Of a stretch of DNA of 64,000 nt, positions 12,672 through 24,900 are shown piece after piece (within the stretch, counting starts at the first letter, position 1; every line of letters starts with the position of its first letter). Position numbers and translations under genes: made by a program. The notes beneath the pieces are model-generated. The model saw only the letters and a program-made list of their open reading frames with translations. It was not told the origin of the DNA and did not search any database. Source of the DNA: Amia ocellicauda (taxonomy: Eukaryota > Chordata > Actinopteri > Amiiformes > Amiidae); contig NC_089856.1 of assembly GCF_036373705.1 (NCBI RefSeq), forward strand, positions 28,926,298-28,990,297, in the 5' to 3' direction.

Positions 12672-15600
12672 TTAGCTTGCCTGGCTCTGAAACATCTCTA
12701 TGAGGGTGGATTGCTTGCGGTTCTTTATGCAGCCAGTGGTTGGTGTACTGGAACCAGCTGAAACCTCAGGAAGACCTGGCTTCCCTCTTGAGCACTTGCC
12801 CACAGAGCCCTGTAACTGTCTCGCCCTTGGGTCTTCCTCCTGCTTTCTCGGTGGCCTCAAACTGGTCCTGCACCCGCTCCCTGACGGCTGTTCGCCAGAG
12901 CTGGCTCTCTGCTTGTGGCGCATACTCTCACGGAGCTGATACTCGTCAGGGGAACCCTTCTTCCGGTCCACAGGCCCCCTCTCCTGGTCTAGCTGTTTCT
13001 GTAGCTCCAGGGCCAGGAGCCTGTCTTTCTCCTCCTGTTGCCTCTTTCTGAACAGCTCCTCCTCCAGCCTCAGCAGCTCCTGGATGTGTGGGGCTTCAGA
13101 AGGGATCCCCAAGTAGCACCCATCAAGCTGTAAGTCGCCAGGCAGGGCTCTACACTTCTTGCTCGTCTTCTCGTCCTCAGTTCTGAGCCTGTTCTCCTCC
13201 TTCTTCCTCTTAGGAACATCTCCCTTGTACTGTGAGCAATCTGCACACCATTCCCCAGCTCTCCCTGCTGTCCCACAGCCCACACAGGAGCTCCCCCCAT
13301 GTCTAGTGTGCCTGCTGCAATTTGAGACCCCATCCATGTTTGTTGGAAACAAGATGCTCCGATCTTTATCACTGGAGCACACAAATGATTTTGCAGCTGC
13401 TGGGATAATTTCAACACTGCACTCAGTGTCTCTGCAGCTCCCCATTGCAGAACTGGTGGCTGATTCTGATCGCTCTATGGGATCATCCGCAGTACCACAC
13501 AGTGTCAGCACTGGCATCTGACACTGTTCAGACGATTCCGCCACCTCCCCCGCAGGAAAATGGGATTTCGATTGAGGGCTTAATGTTGGAATATCATCTT
13601 CATACCAGTCTGATGCGTGAAAGCCAGCCAAGATATTCTCCTTAGAAAACAAAATAAAATACAGAAGCATTATCTTACCTCTGAAGTGCTGACTGAACTC
13701 TACATTCAGCAGTAAAACTTTTCAAATACTGTGCATTTTTTGTCCAGAAAAAGTATACAATATTCCTGTAAAATTTAAGAAAAGATTCCCATCTCTGAAT
13801 TTCTGAAATTGACATTTTGGCATTACACCTTTTTTGTTATGTGCAGAATTCTCAACATCCTCCTTGATTATCCTACAATCGAATCCTCTTGCTCCGGAAC
13901 TAAAGTAAAATGTTAAGTAAGATAGTTACTTATTACCTCAGCATAAAGACAGACTAGCTCTAAAGAGCACCTAACAACATACATACAGGTGGAAAATGCA
14001 CTGAAATATGCACACCTTGTTGGCAGAGAAGCTTGTGCTTGGACTAGTTTCAGCATGCAGAAGCAAGCTGGGAGATCGCTGTGAAACCGGAGACAGATAC
14101 CTGAAATTACAAAGTACATATGATACAGTTAGCAATGCATACTTTTTAAATACATTTTTTCTCTTTCTTTCTTTCTTTCTTTTCCCTTACAGAGTCCAAA
14201 GTCATGATGTCTTCAATAAAAGGATGGTCTGATTTTGAAAGTTGATATTTTTAAATTGTATATCAAAGTTATATCAATCTAAAAAAATATGTATGGGCCT
14301 GATTAATGTAAAGAGGGAAAGTGTGTGCGCTTAGTTTCAATGAGGCCGTTATGGGGACAGAGAATAGTGCAGAATTAAAATGCCTACTTCTCAATGTCTC
14401 CTACACTTTTCTTCTTCTTCTTTCCTACAGGATTTGGTGTTACGACCTGCCAAGAGTTTCTCTGTGATTCGGAAACCGGGCTGGAGTTCTGAGGAAAGAA
14501 CAGCAAAACCAAAACAGTCAAACTGACAACTGTGGTCAGTAAAAATTTCAGTTAGTAAATAACTTCTAATTCGTAATGCAGAATAGGTATGGAATAATGA
14601 AGCGTCAGGCCCCCCTGTCCTCCCCAGCTCACCAGCTCCTGGCTGAGCAGACGAGCCAGCTTCTCATCACTCTCCAGCTGCTGCTCTTCTTCCCTCCTCC
14701 TCTCCTCTAACCGCCTCTCCTCCTCCTCTGCCAGTAGCCTCTGGATGTACTCCTCACTTGCGCGACTCTCAGCCTCCTCCAGGGCACGCTTCTCCTCCTC
14801 CAGCTGTTTTCAGAAAGAGTAACAGAAGGATAGATAGACAAATATATGAATAGATCAGAGAGATGAATGACCAGTCAGAAAGGCTGACATCTCTACAGAA
14901 TGCAACCCTCCTGACAGCATCTCACAGTAAGATTTAAATGTATTAACACACGCTGGTCCAGTTCAGAGCTGACACACCCAGAACCTTCCGGCACAGTTGC
15001 ACAGTTCTACACCATGATTGGGGTTTCTGGCCTTTCCCGAGTTTTTGATTCTATTATCCACGTAACCAGCCTGTTTACCTTGCTGACCTGGGCCTCATAT
15101 TCCTGCCGCAGCTCTCCAGGCTTGCAGACCTTTGGCAGTGAAATCAGAGCTGCAGAAAACCAAAAAGGAGCTTTAAAAACCCAACACATTCATACAAAAT
15201 TAGATCAGACCTCAGGGTTCTCCAAAGGAATTTAGTACAGGATGGTGCTGCATAAATAACTCCATACAGTACACAAAAGATCCCCTGATTCAAAGATCAT
15301 TTAGGCAAGTACTGAAGTTGGAATCACAGGGCAGAGCGAGGGAATAGGAAAGGAGGGAGGGCAGGGATGTCTGAACTGGCCAGAGAGCCTCAGGGTCACT
15401 CACTGCTGCCATCATCAGGGTCTTGGCCATTGAGTTTGCGCTGGCACTGCAGGGGAAATGCCGCCTGCACTCGGTGCCACAGCTCCGCGTTCACCAATGT
15501 CTTGTTGCGGCTGTGGAGGCGGGCCCAGGTGGACACCCTCTTGCGGCAGAGCGGGCAGCACAAGTTGGCCTTGTCCACAGTCTGCTGGAAGCAAGCCTTA

Positions 15601-15707
15601 CAGAAGGTGTGGCTGCAAGGCAGGGTGACGGGCTCCACAAAGATCTCCAGGCATATGGTGCAGTTGTAGTCTGCCTGGGACAGCTCCTCCTCCGCCACTG
15701 CTGGCAT
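12672..15707 (-). CDS. RNF168: E3 ubiquitin-protein ligase RNF168, complete
   Basis: Nuclear RING E3 that ubiquitylates histone H2A K13/K15 at DNA double-strand breaks, creating the 53BP1 docking mark (family knowledge). Coding exons 5' to 3': 15404-15707, 15079-15149, 14633-14803, 14388-14488, 14016-14100, 12672-13640; 1701 nt, 566 aa (human 571). RING, residues 16-54: C16-x2-C19, C31-S-H33, C36-x2-C39, C51-x2-C54. Then KPGELRQEYEAQ (part of the ubiquitin-binding module), an E/R-rich coiled coil with MIU1 (QLESDEKLARLLSQEL), GDIEKYLSP, and near the C-terminus MIU2 (RQQEEKDRLLALELQKQL) followed by the LRM2 motif DRKKGSPDEYQLR. All ubiquitin-reader modules known for the family are present. Start MPAVAEEELSQAD: if the 5' exon ending at 16754 is spliced to this exon, an in-frame TGA precedes this ATG. 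UBXN7 is the downstream neighbour, as in mammals. Confidence 0.95.
14160..14184. repeat. (TTTC)n microsatellite
   Basis: Short tandem ttct/tttc run in an RNF168 intron, just 5' (on the + strand) of a polypyrimidine block. Confidence 0.75.
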
Positions 15708-16753
15708 CTCCACCTTCTTCTCTCTCTTCACCACTTGAGGAAGAACAAAAGGTCAGGCAGACCAGGGTTATTCAATCAGCAGCATTCAAAAAAAGTCACC
15801 ACCAAAAAAAAAGTCATAAAACAGAAGAGACAATGTGAATGTCTATGCTGCAGCTGGATCGCTCAAGTCATGTACCTGTAAATCCGATTTGACACTCACT
15901 TAATCAGTGCTGTGCAAGTCTGATTGACAAGTCACCTGGTATTCCATAGCCTAATACAGCACGGTTGTAATTTAGACTGTGCTAGAAATATTCACTTCTA
16001 ATGTTTTCCGACATCTCCTAGGATTTTTCCATTGGCTGAGTAGCAATGCATCTGTTCAGTGTAGTGCCACTACTGATGGATAGTAAAATCTCGATTTAAA
16101 TCTGATTAGGTTTACATAAAGTGAAGACAAACAGGAATCTTGTCAGTGGGTTGGCCAATTCCTTCTGCCAATCATTACATATTTAAAATTGAAAAATACA
16201 CAGATACCTACAATAACAGCGGTGCAAAACCAATATAATACATTTCTCACGACAAGTTGGGATAATAAATGCAGTTAGTACGTAATATCCCTAAATAACT
16301 AGTACCCCAGCACTCAAAAACCAAATACTGCTGAAATAACGTAAATGATGTTAAATGAGACAAAGTTTTCAACACAAAATAAAGGGATGGCGACAATGAG
16401 TTGTAAGCAAGACAAACACCACCAAATTCAACATCCAGTAATCAAAGGCATAATAGTACGTGTAAAACAGCAAACGGACTCACACATGTTTACCTTGTAT
16501 CTGCTCCTCAGCGTTACACCTAAAAACAGCAGCGCGGGTTTCCGTGCAGCGAGCACCCAAAACACTCAGAAGTTTCTCCCAATACCGAATATCTATACAT
16601 CTACACAATTAAAACTGTATATGTACGTCAACAATGTACGTACGGTAACAGCAAAGTTACTACTTTCATTTTTAATTCTGAAAAAAATATATACATATAT
16701 TACACAACCCAAAAAATGGAAATCCCGGGAAGAGTTCGACATGAGCAGCTTAC

Positions 16754-16877
16754 CTCAGAGAAGTCAGCTGAACCTGCGCCTGCGCAAAGCGTGCTGCTGC
16801 TCGGTAGTGCGCATGTGCGTGCTGGTTGGGACCTCGATGGTACAGTGCGCGAATGATCTGACGCCACTTGCCCAGAA

Positions 16878-16880
<3 letters not shown>
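16754..16880 (-). promoter_or_regulatory. RNF168 5' UTR exon and promoter region
   Basis: On the minus strand ...GACTTCTCTGAG is followed by a consensus donor gtaagc (16753-16748). This is the only good donor I found in a CpG-containing patch upstream of the RING exon, so I take it as the non-coding exon 1. The patch holds TGCGCATGTGCG and CTGCGCCTGCGC (NRF-1-like palindromes). The transcription start cannot be fixed; it could lie near the (ATT)n tract. Confidence 0.5.

Positions 16881-16921
<41 letters not shown>
16880..16921. repeat. (AAT)14 microsatellite at the RNF168 promoter
   Basis: Perfect AAT trinucleotide run about 130 bp upstream of the proposed RNF168 exon 1 donor, so in or next to the 5' UTR/promoter. 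Confidence 0.9.
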
Positions 16922-16922
<1 letters not shown>

Positions 16923-18059
16923 TGTCAGAAAGAAGTCGAAACTGTAAAGGCGAAATACACATAGAAAGCCGTAGATACAAAAAAGTGCATAACTTCTAAA
17001 AGCTCGCTCTACTTTATTTTCTTGCAAAGTTAATATATATATATATATATGTATTGGAAGAATGTACTACTAACTACTAAAATGTAATAAGGGGGGGACA
17101 GACAGCGGATGAGGGGCCAGTGCACTGGCCTAGTGATTCTATATCGCACATACACATACAGAGAGGAAGTGCCAGAGGGTGCACTAGAGGTAGGGGTAGT
17201 TGATTGACATCCCCAGTGGCCAGTGGGCCTATGAGGGTGTGAGTGTGGGCTAAATGAATATCAAGAGTAGCCAATAGAACCGAAGAGAGGGAGGGGCTTC
17301 TGCTAGACCGGGAGATTGACAGCCAATAGAACTCAAGAGAACAGGGACCGGTGGAATGCTCGGTGGGTTTCGAAGGCGCCAATGAGGAGCGAGAAGATGG
17401 AGGGACAGTAGGATGGGGGGGAGATGCTTGTGTGGTCGGCGTTGTTACATGGTGTGGGAAAAGTTGTTGAACTGATCATAACGATGGCTTGTTTCCCAGC
17501 TAACACACAACGTCGTGCAGACACGCTGTTGATATATACCTGGATGCAACCATATATTATACACCTATTTAGCACTCTCTCTCCTCTGGGTGCCTTAGGG
17601 TTTGGTTTGCGCTAATGCAGCAAAACAACCTGAGACTGGTGTGACGTCACGCATAAATTAGCCGCACCTTTTCACAGAGGGGTCACTTCAGACTTGTTTT
17701 TATACACTTCACTTATTAAAACCTACGCATAAAAACAAAACATATTAACCTTTAAAGCATGTTTTTTTCTTTTACTTTCTGCTGAAGGTCTTAATCTTAC
17801 ATCAGAGACCCCAGCAGTAAAATATGATGAATAGCCCAGTCATTTGTGTCTCAGAAGAGGGCTGAAGTGTACCCATAAAAACATACCACCAGATGGAGCT
17901 GCTTCCAAGAATTGAACATCATTGGCTGAATGTTCTTCCTGCGGACTGCTGGGGTTGGTGATCAATCCATTTAAACACCATACAGGAATATCAGTGTGCT
18001 TGAGTCCTGGGTTCGATTCTGTGCACATGTACTGTATTTTAGGGCTAGTGTTCGGGTGT

Positions 18060-18130
18060 AAATGGAACTCTGAGTCTTCCTTTTAAGCTTAACCGTAACC
18101 CTGGAGTTCTGAAGACTCAGAGTTCCATTT
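18060..18130. repeat. perfect 20-bp inverted repeat (hairpin)
   Basis: Arms 18060-18079 (aaatggaactctgagtcttc) and 18111-18130 are exact reverse complements, separated by a 31-base loop. It lies in intergenic DNA about 0.8 kb downstream of the ANO7 stop. There is no T-rich tract or gene context to call it a terminator. It may be the relic of a small foldback element. Confidence 0.75.
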
Positions 18131-18483
18131 AGGGCAATGCATAAGGTTAATAATGAGTTTCTCTTTATGAAATGTGTGTTTACACCCTCAGAGTATTTCA
18201 GTGGACGAATCAAGAAGGTGCACTTAACCAACACAAATAAACAACAGTGTATGTAGGTTACATTCCCCTTTACTAAAGAGTATAAAATGCTAATGCTAAG
18301 GCTTCGTCTGTGTGCTGTACACTAAGCCTGCAGCTCAAGCAGTTTGCAAAGCTGAGGAAGCAGTCAGTCAGGGGGATTCAAAATGTATTATCCTGCTCCT
18401 TTTACTAAAGACCTTGTTAAAACATTGATGTGATCAGCCAGCCTCAAGGTATTCAACCACTGTGTGTTGGGAGTAGTGGTAGT

Positions 18484-18484
18484 A

Positions 18485-18549
<65 letters not shown>
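18484..18549. repeat. (AAT)22 microsatellite
   Basis: About 66 bp of uninterrupted AAT repeats. One frame reads as a run of asparagine, which is an artefact and not a protein. Confidence 0.92.
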
Positions 18550-18909
18550 CATTTAACAGTTCTAAAAAAAATTACAGAGACTGACTCTCAGACAGAGACT
18601 TTGCTCAGGATACCAAACAGGGAGTCAGGGTTTGAAACATTCTCCTCCTGGATGCAAGTCCTTTTCCCTAACCTCCTTGTGGTTTGGTCCAAAGCCTTTG
18701 CACCCACATGGACTTCCAAGTGTGCTGACAGAGCACTACTACATAGCACTGAAGTTCCAGTAGTGCTGAAATTCTGACCCAAATGAAAGTTTGTTCCAGT
18801 TCCCCTGAGTTCAGAAAACTTCATTCATTACCATCTTTGATTACTCAGATATTTTCAAGGGTTGGCACTCATCAGCAAAACAGTGCCCAGTCCTCTAAAG
18901 ATTGGGGGG

Positions 18910-21900
18910 TCAGGAAGGGTGTTTGTCCTCAGGGATGGGTGTTAACATGGGCGGGGGAGAGTCGGTGTCTCGTGGTAGGGGCAGGCTGTCATTGTTCCTT
19001 GCCGAGTGTGTCTTGCCCTGGAAATTGTGACGATGACGAAGCTCTGGGAGTGGCTGGTCAGTGTCTTCCAGAAACACTTTCTGTCCCAGAGACTGAGGGA
19101 AACATCACAAAAAGAGCACAGTTATAGCACCCCCAGGGCACATCACTGAGATGAGAACAAAACACAGATTAGAACAGGTGTCAATGGGAGGCAAGATACC
19201 CTCACCCTCACCTGATTCTCTGCCAGCGCCTCCTTGGCCATGTAGTGCTCCCTCTTAATCTTTATCTCCACCTCCTCAGGGATGTCCGGCACCATCATGT
19301 CAATCAAACGCGCGATGAAGAACACAACGTGCTAGAGAGGACATAGAGAGAGCGATATCACAAGAAACATTTAGAAAGGTACAGATACAGAATATGGACA
19401 GAGAGAGAGGCAGAGATTGACAGGGGTGCATATGGAGTGAAAGATAGACAGCAGGGAGAATGACAGAGAACGTGAGATAGAAAGACAGGCAGGGAGAAGA
19501 GCCCAAGACAGGATCTGAGAGTGACAGCTATACAGAAGGAGGAGAAGATTAATTTCACAATTTTCTTTATGATGATCTGAAGTCATTACTGCAATCAAGT
19601 TCTCTATTGACGAATCACTTTGATTGAGCTGTACAGGGTGGGTGTGAATAATAATGATATGGAAACTGTGGAATGCTCATAGGTGGAAGAACAGAAACCA
19701 GCCAGAGGAGAATTTTTTTTCAGGACTCATGTCTTAGGAAAAAATAAGACATACCTCAAAAATGATAATAAATCCCAAGCGAATGGCCAGCAGATTGAAG
19801 TATTCTGGTAGGTAATGGCCTTTATGGTCTCTAAAGCCTCGATACCTGACCATTTAAAACAGACAAACACAGCTTCAGGATATGATTTTATTACTTAACA
19901 TTACATATCACATTCTGCAACTTTCATAGAAAAGAAAAGCACTATACTACATTAGACTGACAAGAGTTTGTTGTCAAGAGGCACTATGTAGAAGAGTTGT
20001 GATGAGTAACAAAATGAAACCGGTCTGCACAGGTTAGGGGTTATTGCTTTCCAGAGACTCAGTATCTGATCAACGCAGAATGTGTTCCACTTGTTCCCAG
20101 ATAAACTGCATTTTATAAAAAAATATATATATTTTAAATAAGGAAATAAAAATACATACACATTTTTCAACTATTTCTACTTTGTGTTTGGCTGGAAAAT
20201 TAGCACCAGAGGAAAAATCCTTGATGTACCCCACAAAGAGCACGGACTACACTGTGTCTTGCCACAGGGCCCTGCAGCCTCTGCCCCCCACCCTGCTGTA
20301 CCGGCACATGGTGTTGTTCTGGGTGTAACTCTCAGGGGCGAAGGCCAGGGTGAAGTTGATGTATCCTCTCAGGCTGCCCTCTGTGGTGTAGCGGTAATAA
20401 AGGCGCGGGAGGAAGTCAGAGGTGAACGCAATCATAAAGGCCTGGCACAGAGACGGGGCACAGAGCACAGCACTGATCACACAGCTCACCACCCACCGCT
20501 CTCATGGGACACAAATGATGACGATGATGAGGATTGCCTTACATTGCTGACCACTGCCAGGTGTGTTATGACGTGCATGATGTTGAACCAGATGCCGATG
20601 TCCTGTGCACGCTCTACGACAGGCCGCCGGTACTCACACACGAACTTCTGCGCATCCAGCCGCACCTCTACCCAGTTATTGAGTAGAGCGAAGAGGGGCG
20701 CCAGCGGGCACGCTGCCACGAAGATGGTGATGAAGCCAAACTGCAACACTGAGGGGGCACACGCATCATTGACATTTCAAGGCCTGGGTCACCTTAAAAC
20801 ATACTCTTATTCTTATAGGAGATGACATGCAAAACATTAAAGATTAACTCACATAATTTTACACCCCATTTCAGTGTTCAGGTGAGCCATAAGGGCCTGC
20901 AGTGGTGGACTCACCCATTTCCAGGTACTCGTCAAATAGACCCTCGCACACCAGTAGCTGGTGGTTGGCTTCCCAGGGGGGTAGCTGCATGTCTGTTTTC
21001 CTTGCTTCCTCTTGTTTACTCTGGAATTTCCTCTTTTGCCACCAACTTTTCACCTTCCTACAGCGAAAGAGTGAAAGAGAGAGATATAGAAAGAGAGAAC
21101 AAGAGGAGAAATGAATCCAAGCAAGTGAGAGATACTGACAGAGTGAGAGAGGAAGTACGGGGGGAACGACGCAGTGACTCACGGGCAGATGAACTCCTGG
21201 ATGTTGTTGATGAGCTGTTTTCCCACCATGATGACAAGGAGTTCCTGGGCCAACTCGATCAGACAGCCCCCCGCGCCACACTGCCAGCAGTAACACAGAG
21301 AGTCAATTAGAGGAATCGCAGTACAGCACCGAGGGCACCATTCCAGCCCTTAAAAAAGGTTAACACTGCCAAACCAAGTAGATGTCATGGTAGACTGTAG
21401 TAAACAGTGACCAAACAGTGGGGCTAATTCAACCATTGATGAAACCATTCTAGAGCACTAGAAAGCATTGTGACACTGAATAAATTGGGGTTACAATCGA
21501 AGGAAAAGTTTGATGACAATGATGCTGCTGCTTTTGATGATCATGTTCAATAAATAGGAAGAAAAGGAACATTTCTACCTACTTCTACTTATTATAATCA
21601 TAATAACTTTTAATTGTAGTGACTGCAGCAGGTCAAGGATGATCCATCAGAAGGATGCAGAAGAAACACTTACATCCTCATTGCGGATTCCCAGTAAGGT
21701 GTGGTAATTTCCAGGGTATCCCACAAACCTGGGGGACAGAGAATACCATGTAACACTTAGCTTCAAGGAGTTGGCCAGGTTCTGGTTGGCCTGCAGCAGA
21801 AGAGGAGTGAGGAATGCCGGGAACAACAAACTCACCGGCCCTTGAAGAAGGCAATGTAGACGGGAGAGGAGTAAAAGTTGATGAACTGGAAGACAAAAAC

Positions 21901-24900
21901 TTTGAGGATGAAGGCGTCCTCATATTTCGTCTGAGTCCTGTGCATCTCTGGTGGTTGGACAACAGGGACCAGATTAAACAAGAAAAACACAAACAGAACA
22001 ATCAATTTCCAGTTTGACCTATGTATGTAGTTAAGCATGTGTATCATTGTCCGTGGTCAGGTACTGCATGGACAAAATCTGAGGAAAATGGCCTCACTGC
22101 ACAACACAGCATGGAACAGTCAGTCAATCCTCACCCCAGCGAGTCAGGATCTGAGCCAGGAGGGTGTACACTCGAGACAGCAACAGAATCACCAGCAGGT
22201 TGAGCACAGAACCGGTCAGACTGGCAATCCGCCCTGCCTGCAGATGGAGACAGTGAGAGGTGATCAAAGATCAGTTAGTGGCAATTATATATATTTACCG
22301 ATCAGCCATAACATTATGACCACTGACAGGTGAAGTGAATAACACTGATAATTTCGTTATCATGGCATCTGTCAGTTGGTGGGATATATTAGGCAGCAAG
22401 TGAACATTTTGTCCTCAAAGTTGATGTGTTAGAAGCAGGAAAAATGGGCAAGCGTAAGGATCTGAGTGACTTTGACAAGGGCCAAATTGTGATGGCTAGA
22501 CGACTGGGTCAGAGCACCTCCAAAATTGCAGCTCTTGTGGGGTGTTCCCGGTCTGCAGTGGTCAGTACCTATCAAAAGTGGTCCAAGGAAGGAAAAGTGG
22601 AGAACCGGTGACAGGGTCATGGGCGGCCAAGGCTCATTGATGCACGTGGGGAGCGAAGGCTGGATCGTGTGGTCCGATCCAACAGACGAGCTACTGTAGC
22701 TCAAATTGCTGAAAAAGTTAATGCTGGTTCTGATAGAAAGGTGTCAGAACACACAGTGCATCGCAATTTGTTGTGTATGGGGCTGCGTAGCCGCAGACCA
22801 GTCAGGGTGCCCATGCTGACCCCTGTCCACTGCCGAAAGTGTCTACAAAGGGCACGTGAGCATCAGAACTGGACCACGGAGCAATGAAAGAAGGTGGTCT
22901 GGTCTGATGAATCACGAGTTCAAGGTGTTGACTTGGCCTCCAAATTCCCCAGATCTCAATCCAATCGAGCATCTGTGGGATGTGCTGGACAAACAAGTCC
23001 GATCCATGGAGGCCCCTTAAAAGGATCTGCTGCTAACGTCTTGGTGCCAGATACCACAACACACCTTCAGAGGTCTAGTGGAGTCCATGCCTCGACGGGT
23101 CAGGGGTGTTTTGGTGGCACAAGGGGAACCTACACAATATTAGGCAGGTGGTCATAATGTTATGGCTGATTGGTGTATATATATATAACATTGCCTGAAA
23201 AATAAGTCTGTACAGTTTGGGAACAACAACTAGAAGAAGGGGGAGTAGGAAACTCACAGAAAAGATGAAAAAGGCATTCTGAGATCTGGAGATGACGATG
23301 CTGAGAATGGTCCTGTAGAGGATGATGGCAATCAGGAACATGAGGACAACAGTGACCTGTGAGGGAGAAAATACACAGCATCCTTTATGTGGTGTGAACT
23401 GCCTGGTGTGAGGTCATCTACACCTGCAATCCCCATTAATTATTTCAGTGCAGGGAGAGCAGCAGAAGTTTAACACCTTAAGCACTGCAGTGTTACATTT
23501 TCACAGGTTTTTTATTATGGGAATTGCATTGCTCTGTATTTTTATATTGTTTTCTTTTCTTTTGGACAGTAGTGTGTTGTGTGCTGTAGTGTATGGTATC
23601 GTCTCATAGTGTCTAACCATGATGATGATGACCATGAAGCCGGTCAAGGTGCGGTTGAAACGCAAGGTCTTGGGGAAATAGGGTTCCTCAGCGCCCGTCA
23701 CTGGGTTCCGAACCGTCATGGGAGCCATGGCCGTGAACTCGGGGCGCGGACGCTCCTGCAGCACAGTGAGCAGTTGGGAGGAGACACATCAAGAGGTACT
23801 TTTTTAAAATCCAAATGGTTAGCTTCTTAATTAATTCAATTATTGTCTGAATTACTACTCAATGACTCTTTAGGAACAGGGTCGACCATCTATTACATTC
23901 CATGTAAAGGTATATATGCAACATAGATTATTTGGGGGAAGTGTATTCATTTCATGATGAAACCGGAGTCCCAACTGCACCTCTATCTCCTCAAACTCAG
24001 AGCAGTCCCAGCGGTGGGCCAACACAGAGTTGGTGCGTTTCCAGTACTCCAGGAAGGTGACAGCCCACAGTGACATGAAAATACTGAAGAACACCGTTCC
24101 CCCGTTGTCAAACAGTAGGCCAGCCTGAGACACACACGAACACAGAAATATAAACAGACACACCCTTAAGAAAAATAAATACAGTACACTTTAGCGTTAC
24201 ACGTATAGTGTGCATACATGTAGGGCTGATAACCAAAGAGACACACAAACACGGCAAGAGCTGTACTTCAAGAGTACTAAACTTTGGCCATGATTTGAAT
24301 GGGCTTAACCATACGTTACTGACTGTTCATCACACAGTACCTTGAATGTGATGCAGATGCTGGAGAGGTTCCAGTGGGAGCAGATGTTGCAGAGGGGGCA
24401 CATGATGTACCTATTCTCACTTTCACAGATTTCCTTCCTAGAAACAAAGCATCACAGTTTACCCTGGCAAATTTACCATAGGGTTTGTGCACTTCTAATA
24501 TGATTGTCCCATAGGTTTAGAGTGGCTACCTAAGGTTTTAACATGTCTCAAACTGTGCTTTACAACATATTAGTAATGATATTGCAAAGGTCCAGTGAAG
24601 TAACCCACAATTAAGGCATGTTGAAGACATGGGAAGCCACTGTAACATTATGTTAAAATCACAGTTAAAACATATACGGTAAATTTATCAGGAAGAAGCA
24701 AGAGGCCGGTAGACATCACAGGACATGTGTAATGGGGATACAAGCACAACCCATAGAGATGTCAGTGCAGTTCTTCAGCGCTCCAGAGTGCCCCAGGTAA
24801 ACTGCATGGCTGTCCCCAAACAAGACACACAGCATACAGCACAAACAGGAGATGCCTGTGACTGACAGACAAAACCAAACTGCTGAAGCACATCTCCAGG

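Larger units (their letters stand above)
16922..18909. other. intergenic region between RNF168 and ANO7
   Basis: Contains a short (AT)n run (17034-17050), a perfect 20-bp inverted repeat (18060-18130), an (AAT)n tract (18484-18549) and presumably the ANO7 3' UTR. A GGTTCGATTC motif at about 18011 resembles a tRNA B box, but no A box or cloverleaf was found. No conserved coding sequence seen. Confidence 0.5.

Noticed and set aside
12700-13521. Long + strand frames opposite the RNF168 last exon
   Set aside because: Antisense shadows of the RNF168 coding exon, which is clearly conserved on the minus strand.
16750-17027. Open frames with poly-Ile or poly-Tyr runs
   Set aside because: Translation of the (AAT)n repeat at the RNF168 promoter.
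18005-18030. GGTTCGATTC resembling a tRNA B box
   Set aside because: No A box at the right distance and no cloverleaf; at best a decayed SINE head.
18430-18777. Open frame with a long asparagine run on the + strand
   Set aside because: Product of the AAT microsatellite; no conserved sequence on either side.
20184-21310. Two long + strand frames (213 and 162 codons)
   Set aside because: They run across several ANO7 exons and introns on the opposite strand and match no family.
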